Assembly: GCF_001509475.1 (NCBI RefSeq)
Contig: NZ_LLZG01000382.1
Span: 1 to 47,086, forward strand
Direction of reading: 5' to 3'
DNA: 47,086 bases
Source of the DNA: Streptomyces regalis
Lineage (GTDB): Bacteria; Actinomycetota; Actinomycetes; Streptomycetales; Streptomycetaceae
In this document: one piece after another, positions 1-6,172 of the stretch
Position numbering within the stretch: position 1 is the first letter of the stretch
Layout: every line of letters starts with the position of its first letter
The notes under the pieces: model-generated
What the model saw: only the letters and a program-made list of their open reading frames with translations
Told to the model about the DNA's origin: nothing
The model's database searches: none
Program-made: the position numbers and the translations under genes

Positions 1-845
1 GCCGTACGGCGCGGGGGCCGGGGCGGGGGGCGGCGGGGCACTGCCGGGCGGCGTCATGGGCGCGACGATGGTGGGCTGGGCGGGCACCGACGGCGCGGGC
101 GCCGGGGCCGGAGGCGGCGGGGTGGCCCCCGGTGGGGGCGCGAAGCCCTGCGCGGCTGCGGGCTGCGGAGCCGGTGCAGGGGCGGGCGCGGGGGCCGTGG
201 TCGCGGGAGCCGGGGCGCCGAATGCGGGCGGCGCGGTCGCCTGGGCGGGCGGTGCGAAGCCAGGAGTCGCACCTGCCTGAGGCTGCTGGGGCTGCGGCGG
301 GGCGGCGGGCGTCTCCTCCTCGGCGACCTCGCCACCGAAGTTCCTCAGCAGCGCATCGAGGCCGCCGTCGAAGCCCTGCCCGACGGCCGCGAACCGCCAC
401 ACGTCCTTGAGGTAGAAGTCGCCCAGCATCACGGCACGTTCGGTGGAGAACTCCGAACCGTTGAAGGCGTATCGGGCCACCTCCTCGCCGCCGGCGACGA
501 TGCGGAGGTATCCGGGACTGATCTGCGACATCTGTCCGGCGCCGTCGATCGTCGCCGTGAAGGACAGCTTCTGGATCTGCGGGGGGATCTTGTCGAGCGT
601 GACCCGGAAGGACTCCGTGTCGCCGGCCTGGGCGCCGAGGAGCTGGATGGACTCCTCGGGGGACTTCGGCTGGTTGAAGAAGACGAAGTAGCGGTCGTCC
701 GAGAGCCGTTCGTCGGCGTCGAGACCGAAGCAGCTGATGTCGAAGGTCAGCCCTGGGGCGCTGATCTGCACACCTACGTACAGATCCGTGCCCGCGGTGA
801 GGTCACTGATCCTGGCCTTGTGGCCGCGTTGGAATTCCCTGGCCA
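1..845 (-). CDS. TerD-family protein with long Pro/Ala-rich tail (C-terminus beyond window)
   Basis: Reading from ATG at 845 the protein begins MAREFQRGHKARISDL and runs off the window edge at base 1. Residues 1 to about 190 form one TerD domain, with the typical LYVGVQISAPGLTFDIS strand region, the FGLDADERLSDDRYFVFFNQ acidic stretch and a VMLGDFYLKD segment. Known members are calcium-binding beta-sandwich proteins linked to tellurite and stress resistance and to differentiation in Streptomyces. From about residue 195 the chain becomes a low-complexity tail of Pro, Ala, Gln and Gly (PAPAPAPAPQPAAAQG type), probably disordered. A gggggac stretch lies about 11 nt before the ATG. The family call is firm; the cellular role and total length are not visible. 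Confidence 0.88.
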
Positions 846-999
846 TGCGTAACGACCGTCCCCCATCCCGAATGTGAGTGCGTCGCGCCAGGCTAACGGC
901 AAACTCCGACATCGGACGAAGCCGGTACAGACCCGGTACACAACCCGCGCCCAGCCGTACCGGAAGCACTGTCTCCGGGGTGTCTTCCTCAGGGAGCGG

Positions 1000-1596
1000 T
1001 CACTCGCCGCGCGCGCCGGGCACATGGGGCAAGCGCTCGGCGGCAACCACTCCTTCCAGGTAACCCTTCGCCCGCTCGGTGCGGGGATACCCCTCCAGCA
1101 GCCGCCAGAAGCGGGGCCCGTGTCCGGGCACCAGGAGATGCGCGAGCTCATGGAGGAGGACGTAGTCGACGACGTACTCGGGCATGCCCTGCAGGCGGTG
1201 CGAAAGACGGATGCTGCCCTCGGCCGGGGTGCACGAGCCCCAGCGTGTGTTCTGATTGGTGACCCAGCGGACCGAGCTGGGCCGGGCACGGCCGTCGAAG
1301 TACTGGGCCGACAGTTGCTCGGCACGCTCGGCCAGTTCGGAGTCGCCGAGGACCTGCTTGCTCTCCTGGGCGGCAAGCTTGTCGAGCATGACGTTCACCC
1401 AGCGCTGCTCCTCGGCCTCGGACATCCGGGCGGGGATGAGCACGACGGTGCGATCGCCCTCGCGGTACGCCGAGACCGTCCGGCGGCGCCGGGCGCTCCT
1501 GCGGACCTCGATCGCGCTCGCCCCCGAGCCGCTCGTCGGCGGGCTCGTCGTACTGCGCTGTGGCGTTCCGGCGCGGTGCAGTGGGTCGGCGGACAC
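1000..1596 (-). CDS. YgjP/SprT-like zinc metallopeptidase (DUF45 family, M48-type)
   Basis: A 198-residue protein starting at GTG 1596. The family signature is clear: NQNTRWGSCTPAEGSIRLSH in the middle, followed by VVDYVLLHELAHLLVPGHGPRFW. The HELAH segment is the HExxH zinc site and the following GHGPRFW carries the third ligand region. Members are predicted cytosolic zinc-dependent hydrolases; substrates are mostly unknown, although an E. coli relative is linked to nucleotide metabolism. The first 25 residues are variable and may not be conserved. The gene lies head-to-head with the ThiF-like gene starting at 1818, with a 221-bp shared promoter region, and upstream of terD in the same direction. 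Confidence 0.85.
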   Translation of the reverse strand: MSADPLHRAGTPQRSTTSPPTSGSGASAIEVRRSARRRRTVSAYREGDRTVVLIPARMSEAEEQRWVNVMLDKLAAQESKQVLGDSELAERAEQLSAQYFDGRARPSSVRWVTNQNTRWGSCTPAEGSIRLSHRLQGMPEYVVDYVLLHELAHLLVPGHGPRFWRLLEGYPRTERAKGYLEGVVAAERLPHVPGARGE

Positions 1597-1699
1597 GCCC
1601 CGACGTTACCCGCTGCACATGGGGGAAGTCCCGACTCCGGGACGGTTCGATGCCGATCCCCCACCATGCGTTTGATTTGTACGACGAATATCCACCACC

Positions 1700-1708
1700 T
1701 GTGGACAA
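1700..1708 (-). promoter_or_regulatory. Perfect DnaA box (TTGTCCACA on the minus strand)
   Basis: The nonamer reads TTGTCCACA on the minus strand, the form preferred in Streptomyces origins. It sits in the divergent intergenic region between the YgjP-like and ThiF-like genes. A single box is not an origin; it may be a DnaA titration or regulatory site, or chance. Confidence 0.45.
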
Positions 1709-1817
1709 CTTTCGGCACGGGGCGGCGCGTAGGGGCATGCTGGCAGTCATCGGCGGAGCTACGACCGAGCTCCACCGGCACACGGGGACGTTCCACGACG
1801 GCTACGGGGGCCTGTTC

Positions 1818-3101
1818 ATGCAAGCGACGGATTCGACAGTTTCGGCAGGTTCAGCAGTTCCGGCGGATACGACGGCTCCGCGGGCTCCGGCGGTGAAGCC
1901 CGCGCTCAGGCGCGGCTGGCGGGATCTCAATACCGTGCAGTTCGGGATGACTCCGGCACACGCGCTGACGCTGGGCCCGATGGACACGGCTACCGGCAGT
2001 TTCCTCGACCTGCTCAACGGCACCCGCGGACTGGACCTGCTGCGCGAGGAGGGCCGCCGTATGGATCTGCCGGACGGTCATGTCGAGGGGTTGGTACGGC
2101 GACTGGCGCGGGCCGGGCTGCTCGACGACGCGAAGGGAGGCGGTCCGGCCGCCGACACCCTGCGCCGCAGGAAGGAGGTCCTGGACCGGCTGCGCCCCGA
2201 TCTGGCCTCCCTGTCCCTGACCACGTCCGAGCCGAGCGAGGCGATCGACCGGCTGGCTGCCCGCCGCTCACTGCGCGTGCAGGTGCGCGGGGCCGGCCGG
2301 GTGGGTGCGGTGGTGGCCTCACTGCTGTCGGGCGCGGGGGTCGGCGAGGTCGACGTGCGCGACGTCGGCCGTGTCGAGCCGTGGGACGTGGCGCCGGGCG
2401 GGCTGCCCGCGGAGGCGGTCGGCGACCGCAGGGACGAAGCCGCTCGACGGGCCGCACGCCGCTCAGCGCCAGACCGCCCGCCGCGCCGCGGCCCCAAGGC
2501 AACTCCAGGGGAGGACGGCGCGGGCCACTCCCTGGTGATCATCGCCCCACGGGACGACGTCGCCGTGCACGCGCCCTCCCCGTCCGCCGCCGAACCCCTC
2601 ATCACGTCCGGTACGCCCCATCTGTACGTCGGCGTCGTGGAGGGAACCGGCGTCGTAGGCCCGCTCGTCCTGCCCGGCGAGACCGGCTGCGCAGGCTGTC
2701 TGAACGAGGGGCGCACCGACCGGGACCCGGCCTGGCCCCGCCTGGTCGCGCAGTGGCGCTCGGGCTCGGGGAGGACGCGTGATGTGCGACCCTGCGATCT
2801 GGCGCTGGCCACCACGGCCGCCGGACTGGCGGCCGCGCACGCCCTCGCCTTCCTGGACGGCCGGATTCCGTCGAGCGCGGGTGCACGCTGGGAAGTGTCC
2901 CTCCCCGGTCTGAACTGGCACGCCCGGCCGGTGTGGGCACATCCCGCATGCCCGTGCGGCGCCACGGAGAAAGGTGAGGGAGAACACCCCTCCGAGGACG
3001 AGGGGTCGCACGAGACAATGACGGAGCAAGGGCCGTCGAAGGAGTTACGTCGTAAGGCAGACGCGCAGCGGCTGGCTGGGACCTGGAGGGCGCATGTCTG
3101 A
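1818..3101 (+). CDS. ThiF/cyclodehydratase-like (TOMM leader-binding type) protein
   Basis: A 427-residue protein from ATG 1818 (ggggg about 8 nt upstream); in-frame ATGs at 1650 and 1737 are possible but lack conserved coding character. The N-terminal ~100 residues (RGWRDLNTVQFGMTPAHALT) resemble the winged-helix leader-binding part of YcaO-partner cyclodehydratases. Next comes a Rossmann segment, VRGAGRVGAVVASLLSG, of ThiF/E1 type. Cysteine pairs CAGC and CPCG in the C-terminal half form a likely structural zinc site. In RiPP clusters such proteins bind precursor leaders, but no YcaO gene or precursor peptide is visible here. It overlaps the ABC1 kinase gene by 8 nt, so the two are probably translationally coupled. 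The biochemical role is unknown. Confidence 0.75.
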   Translation: MQATDSTVSAGSAVPADTTAPRAPAVKPALRRGWRDLNTVQFGMTPAHALTLGPMDTATGSFLDLLNGTRGLDLLREEGRRMDLPDGHVEGLVRRLARAGLLDDAKGGGPAADTLRRRKEVLDRLRPDLASLSLTTSEPSEAIDRLAARRSLRVQVRGAGRVGAVVASLLSGAGVGEVDVRDVGRVEPWDVAPGGLPAEAVGDRRDEAARRAARRSAPDRPPRRGPKATPGEDGAGHSLVIIAPRDDVAVHAPSPSAAEPLITSGTPHLYVGVVEGTGVVGPLVLPGETGCAGCLNEGRTDRDPAWPRLVAQWRSGSGRTRDVRPCDLALATTAAGLAAAHALAFLDGRIPSSAGARWEVSLPGLNWHARPVWAHPACPCGATEKGEGEHPSEDEGSHETMTEQGPSKELRRKADAQRLAGTWRAHV

Positions 3102-4464
3102 TCTTCCCCGCAAGGCGGTCACCCGTACCGCCAAGCTCGCCGCGCTCCCGCTCGGCTTCGCCGGGCGGGCGACCTGGGGCCTGGGCAAGCGGATCGTCGG
3201 CGAGTCCGCGGAGATCGTCGGGCGCGAGCTGCAGCAGCGCACCGCCGAGCAGATGTTCAAGGTGCTCGGCGAGCTCAAGGGCGGCGCGATGAAGTTCGGG
3301 CAGGCCCTGTCCGTCTTCGAGTCGGCCCTGCCGGAGGAGATCGCCGGCCCCTACCGCGCGGCGCTCACAAAGCTGCAGGAGGCGGCGCCTCCGATGCCGA
3401 CGCGCACCGTGCACACGGTGCTGGCGGATCGGCTCGGCGAGGACTGGCACAACCTGTTCCTGGAGTTCGAGGACAAGCCCGCCGCGGCGGCCTCGATCGG
3501 CCAGGTGCACCGGGGGGTATGGCACGACGGCCGTGAAGTGGCGGTCAAGGTGCAGTACCCGGGAGCCGGCGAGGCCCTGCTGTCCGACCTGAACCAACTG
3601 AGCCGGTTTGCCCGACTGTTGGGTCCGCTGATTCCCGGCATGGACATCAAGCCGTTGATCGCGGAGCTCAAAGACCGGGTCTCCGAGGAACTGGACTACG
3701 GCCTGGAGGCCCAGGCCCAGCAGGCGCACGCGGAGGAGTTCGCCGACGATCCGGACGTCGTCGTGCCGGCGGTGGTCCACCAGAGCGAGCAGGTCCTGAT
3801 CACGGAGTGGATCGACGGCGTCCCGCTCTCCGAGGTGATCTCCGACGGCACCCAGGAGCAGCGCGACCGCGCCGGCCAGCTGCTGGCCCGCTTCCTCTTC
3901 TCCGGTCCGGCCCGCACCGGCCTGCTGCATGCCGACCCGCATCCCGGCAACTTCCGCCTCCTGCCGGGCGGCCCGGACGGCGAGGACGACTGGCGGCTCG
4001 GCGTCCTGGACTTCGGCACGGTGGACCGCCTCCCCGGCGGCCTGCCGACCCCCATCGGCGACTCCCTGCGCATGACCCTGGACGGCGAGGCGGAAGCCGT
4101 CTACGAACTCCTCTGTGTCGAGGGCTTCGTCAAGGAGTCGATAGACCTGGACCCCGACGCCGTCCTCGACTATCTGCTGCCGATCATCGAACCGGCACAG
4201 GTCGACGAGTTCACCTTCACCCGCGGCTGGATGCGCAGCCAGGCCGCCCGCGTGGCCGACCCCCGCTCCCCCGCCTACCAACTCGGCAAACGGCTCAATC
4301 TGCCCCCGGCTTACCTCCTTATCCACCGGGTGACGTTGAGCACGATCGGGGTGCTGTGCCAGCTGGGCGCGAGGGTACGGCTGCGCCAGGAACTGGAGGA
4401 GTGGCTGCCGGGGTTCGTGCCGGAGGAGATGACGGACGAGGAGGAGTCGGCGGCGGAGGCGTGA
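3094..4464 (+). CDS. ABC1/AarF/UbiB-family atypical protein kinase-like ATPase
   Basis: A 456-residue protein from ATG 3094, preceded by GGAGGG. All hallmarks of the UbiB/ABC1 family are present: the KxGQ motif (GGAMKFGQALS, ~residues 64-74), the Ala-rich loop AAAASIGQVHRG replacing the glycine-rich loop, the lysine in EVAVKVQYPG, EELDYGLEAQ, the catalytic-loop equivalent GLLHADPHPGNF and the metal site LGVLDFGTV. Homologues support isoprenoid-quinone or lipid homeostasis through ATPase activity; streptomycetes use menaquinone, so a ubiquinone role is excluded. There is no obvious transmembrane segment at the C-terminus. Its start overlaps the stop of the ThiF-like gene (ATGTCTGA), so the two form an operon. 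It converges with the zinc-ribbon gene ending at 4471. Confidence 0.9.
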   Translation: MSDLPRKAVTRTAKLAALPLGFAGRATWGLGKRIVGESAEIVGRELQQRTAEQMFKVLGELKGGAMKFGQALSVFESALPEEIAGPYRAALTKLQEAAPPMPTRTVHTVLADRLGEDWHNLFLEFEDKPAAAASIGQVHRGVWHDGREVAVKVQYPGAGEALLSDLNQLSRFARLLGPLIPGMDIKPLIAELKDRVSEELDYGLEAQAQQAHAEEFADDPDVVVPAVVHQSEQVLITEWIDGVPLSEVISDGTQEQRDRAGQLLARFLFSGPARTGLLHADPHPGNFRLLPGGPDGEDDWRLGVLDFGTVDRLPGGLPTPIGDSLRMTLDGEAEAVYELLCVEGFVKESIDLDPDAVLDYLLPIIEPAQVDEFTFTRGWMRSQAARVADPRSPAYQLGKRLNLPPAYLLIHRVTLSTIGVLCQLGARVRLRQELEEWLPGFVPEEMTDEEESAAEA

Positions 4465-4470
4465 GCGGCC

Positions 4471-4680
4471 CTACCACCAGGCCGAGTCCAGTCGCCCCTC
4501 GATCGCCCTGAGGTTCTCGCGGGAGCATGTGTCGCAGATGTAGTGGCGGATGCCGTTCTCCACGGAGCAGGTCCAGGTGGGCTGCGGGGCCTTGGCCTGG
4601 GTGCCGCAGCGGGCGCATACGAGGGGCTGGGGCTCCGTGGCGGAGCCGCCGTTGTCACTGCCTCCGGGAAGACTCGTCAC
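4471..4680 (-). CDS. Small zinc-ribbon protein, function unknown
   Basis: A 69-residue protein from GTG 4680 (VTSLPGGSDNGG...). Two CxxC knuckles, CARC and CDTC, separated by about 26 residues including WTCSVENGIRHYIC, suggest a zinc ribbon. A conserved-looking end (RENLRAIEGRLDSAWW) follows. The start is chosen because the upstream frame is Arg-rich and uninformative; the Shine-Dalgarno is weak. The gene lies six bases from the end of the ABC1 kinase gene in convergent orientation, and downstream of the wblC transcript behind a strong hairpin. No function can be assigned. Confidence 0.65.
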   Translation of the reverse strand: MTSLPGGSDNGGSATEPQPLVCARCGTQAKAPQPTWTCSVENGIRHYICDTCSRENLRAIEGRLDSAWW

Positions 4681-4726
4681 TCGCCGACGATAACGCCGCC
4701 GCTGACCGATCGGCGGGCACAACGCA

Positions 4727-4766
4727 CCGCGGGGGCCGGTCCGTTCGTACAGACCGGCCCCCGCGG
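4727..4766 (-). terminator. Strong stem-loop after the wblC operon
   Basis: A perfect 15-bp GC-rich stem (4727-4741 paired with 4752-4766) with a 10-nt loop, about 50 nt downstream of the stop of the basic protein gene at 4818. There is no U-tract, which is usual for Streptomyces. It probably ends the wblC transcript and separates it from the zinc-ribbon gene. Confidence 0.7.
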
Positions 4767-4817
4767 GGAATCACCGCTCCCGAGTCGGGAGAGCACCACC
4801 GCTTGGCGGTTGGGCGG

Positions 4818-5141
4818 TTACTGCATGACTGCCATGGCGAGCGCACGGCGGGCGCGCTGCGAGGCGCGCTCGGCCCGGCGCTGCATACGGCGAGCGGTCG
4901 CCAGGCGCACGGCCCGGCGTTCCTGCTCGGCCGCGTGCTGCCGCTCGTGCATATGCGCACGTGCCAGGGCTTCTTGGATGAGTTGCATCTCTCGGTTCCT
5001 GTTCTGACGCGAGTCGTTCGCGCCACTCGTGGTGAAGTCTTCAGGCGCGGAGCCTGCGAGTTCGTGGGTGGACGGCTTCATCGGGGCCTGCTTCTGGGGG
5101 TCGTGCGTGAAGGGGCGGTCGATCGTTCCTGCGGTGTTCAT
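4818..5141 (-). CDS. Small basic helical protein translationally coupled to wblC
   Basis: A 107-residue protein, MNTAGTIDRPFTHD..., whose ATG overlaps the wblC stop as ATGA (5138-5141), so translation is probably coupled. The first half is polar and disordered-looking. The second half (from NREMQLIQEALARAH) is a continuous Arg/Ala/Glu-rich helix, rich in RR and RRAER patterns and ending MAVMQ, compatible with nucleic-acid, ribosome or protein binding. I recognise no family. Its placement as second gene in the WblC unit suggests production under the same antibiotic signal. Because WblC responds to translation inhibitors, a ribosome-associated role is tempting but is only inference. Confidence 0.7.
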   Translation of the reverse strand: MNTAGTIDRPFTHDPQKQAPMKPSTHELAGSAPEDFTTSGANDSRQNRNREMQLIQEALARAHMHERQHAAEQERRAVRLATARRMQRRAERASQRARRALAMAVMQ

Positions 5142-5506
5142 GCCGTGACCGGGTTCTTGCGCGGGCGACCACGGGGCCGCTTCCGGGCGACGACGACACC
5201 CTGGACGAACAGCTCGCCACCCCAGACGCCCCAGGGCTCACGCCGCTCCTTGGCGCCGGCGAGGCAGGCCTCCATCAGCGGGCAGGTGCGGCAGAGGGAC
5301 TTGGCGTACTCGACGTCCGCCGGCGACTCGGCGAAGAAGACCTCCGGGTCGTAGGAGCGGCAGGGGACGGGTACGCCGAGGTTCTCGATGGCGTCGTCGA
5401 GCGCGGTGAGCGCGGTGAGCGGGGTCAAGGTGGAGTCCTCCGTGAGGCCGGGCTTGGGGATCACGTCTGAAGGCGGTACGGACGGGGCGTGCGCTTCGAG
5501 TTGCAC
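5138..5506 (-). CDS. wblC: WblC (WhiB7) antibiotic-response iron-sulfur transcription factor
   Basis: A 122-residue Wbl protein from GTG 5506 (VQLEAHAPSVPPS), with GAGGAAG upstream; the frame is open further upstream but without conserved sequence. Cysteines at 49, 72, 75 and 81 (CRTC core) bind the [4Fe-4S] cluster. The GVWGG turn (93-97) contacts the principal sigma factor. The C-terminal AT-hook (RKRPRGRPRKNP) distinguishes WhiB7/WblC from other Wbl proteins. Known orthologues activate intrinsic resistance genes against translation-inhibiting antibiotics and activate their own promoter. Here the gene follows a ~600-nt leader with an upstream ORF and attenuator, and its stop overlaps the start of a small basic protein gene. 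Confidence 0.96.
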   Translation of the reverse strand: MQLEAHAPSVPPSDVIPKPGLTEDSTLTPLTALTALDDAIENLGVPVPCRSYDPEVFFAESPADVEYAKSLCRTCPLMEACLAGAKERREPWGVWGGELFVQGVVVARKRPRGRPRKNPVTA

Positions 5507-5611
5507 GGTTCGTCTTCCTCGTCTGGTCGTTCCGGCCCTGTTGGACCGGGTGGCGGCTGGTACCGGGTCTTTTCTTGCCCGAGGCCCCTTCGCTCCGTCA
5601 TCCCCGTTGGA

Positions 5612-5657
5612 GGACAAACAGAAGGGCCGCGGATCCCGGATGGGGTTCCGCGGCCCT
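5612..5657 (-). terminator. Intrinsic terminator/attenuator in the wblC leader
   Basis: An 11-bp stem (5647-5657 paired with 5623-5633, AGGGCCGCGGA with TCCGCGGCCCT on the transcript) and a 13-nt loop, followed by the U-rich tract TCTGTTTGTCC. It lies 24 nt beyond the leader-ORF stop and about 100 nt before the wblC start, where a premature terminator must sit for transcription attenuation. Confidence 0.85.
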
Positions 5658-5716
5658 GAAGGCGCCGGCCTGATCGACAATCAGGCTGGATCACTCCAGG
5701 GTTCTGGCCCACGGAA
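5646..5716 (-). promoter_or_regulatory. Candidate antiterminator and stop-codon hairpin of the wblC attenuator
   Basis: On the transcript, UUCCGUGG (5716-5709, inside the last codons of the leader ORF) can pair with CCGCGGAA (5653-5646), which is most of the 5' arm of the terminator. The two folds therefore exclude each other. Between them lie two small hairpins: 5686-5699 (5-bp stem) and 5668-5686 (7-bp stem, containing the leader-ORF stop codon). A ribosome reaching the stop would cover the first arm and favour termination. A stalled or absent ribosome would leave it free. Antiterminator control of whiB7/wblC is known in actinomycetes; this exact pairing is my reading. Confidence 0.6.
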
Positions 5717-6007
5717 GGCCCACATCTGGTGGTGCTGCGTCGTCTGCTTCCGGAATCCGGCACCGGTCGCCGTAAAGGCATAGGCCTTGGCCTGTGCCAT
5801 TACTGCCGCTTCCAGTGCCTTGGTCGGTCGCTCATTGCCCTCGCGGACAGGGAGACCCGCGAGAGACAGGGCGGACGCCGGACGCGCGGCACGAATGCCG
5901 GACAGACCGGTGCCCGGGTTGGAGACGCCGAGCATGCACAGGGAGGCGACGACCGAGCGATCGGTCATTTTCACGATGCTGATGGAGCTGGTGTTGATGC
6001 TGATCAC
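5681..6007 (-). CDS. Upstream leader ORF (uORF) of wblC, 108 codons
   Basis: GTG at 6007 is preceded by GAGGAGG at an 8-nt spacing, among the best Shine-Dalgarno sequences in the window. The frame (VISINTSSISIVKMTD...) runs 108 codons to TGA at 5681-5683, which falls inside a small hairpin just before the attenuator. The sequence resembles no protein I know, and its role is probably to report ribosome speed rather than to make a functional product. It ends GPEPWSDPA, and the FRG codons eight or nine residues earlier supply the antiterminator arm. An internal start at the ATG of MTDRSVV is possible. Leader-ORF control of whiB7/wblC is established for actinomycetes. Confidence 0.7.
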   Translation of the reverse strand: MISINTSSISIVKMTDRSVVASLCMLGVSNPGTGLSGIRAARPASALSLAGLPVREGNERPTKALEAAVMAQAKAYAFTATGAGFRKQTTQHHQMWAFRGPEPWSDPA

Positions 6008-6119
6008 TGGACTCGCCTCCTCTCGGCGTCTAAGGGGACTGGGGTGAGCCAGTCCGACGGGTATGCAAGTAGAACACGGAATTGGGGCCTCCGAGAAGGC
6101 CTCCGTTCCCGTGGCTAAG

Positions 6120-6159
6120 AACCTATGGGGATTGCTGGGGCATGCGCAAACTATTTTTT
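6120..6159 (-). promoter_or_regulatory. wblC promoter with WhiB7-type AT-rich element
   Basis: On the minus strand: TTGCGC (6149-6144), an 18-nt spacer, then TAGGTT (6125-6120), a good principal-sigma promoter. Directly upstream of the -35 is AAAAAATAG (6159-6151), extremely AT-rich for this genome. That is the position contacted by the WhiB7/WblC AT-hook in known targets, and it fits positive autoregulation. Transcription should start near 6112-6116, giving a ~600-nt leader. The element begins 13 bp after the uvrD2 stop. Confidence 0.75.
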
Positions 6160-6172
6160 CGACGAGTTCGTG

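Noticed and set aside
1700..1708. Chromosomal replication origin suggested by DnaA boxes
   Set aside because: Boxes are single and kilobases apart; the Streptomyces oriC has many clustered boxes next to dnaA/dnaN, which are absent here.
1818..3101. TOMM/RiPP biosynthetic cluster
   Set aside because: There is only a leader-binding-type protein; no YcaO, no dehydrogenase and no precursor peptide nearby.
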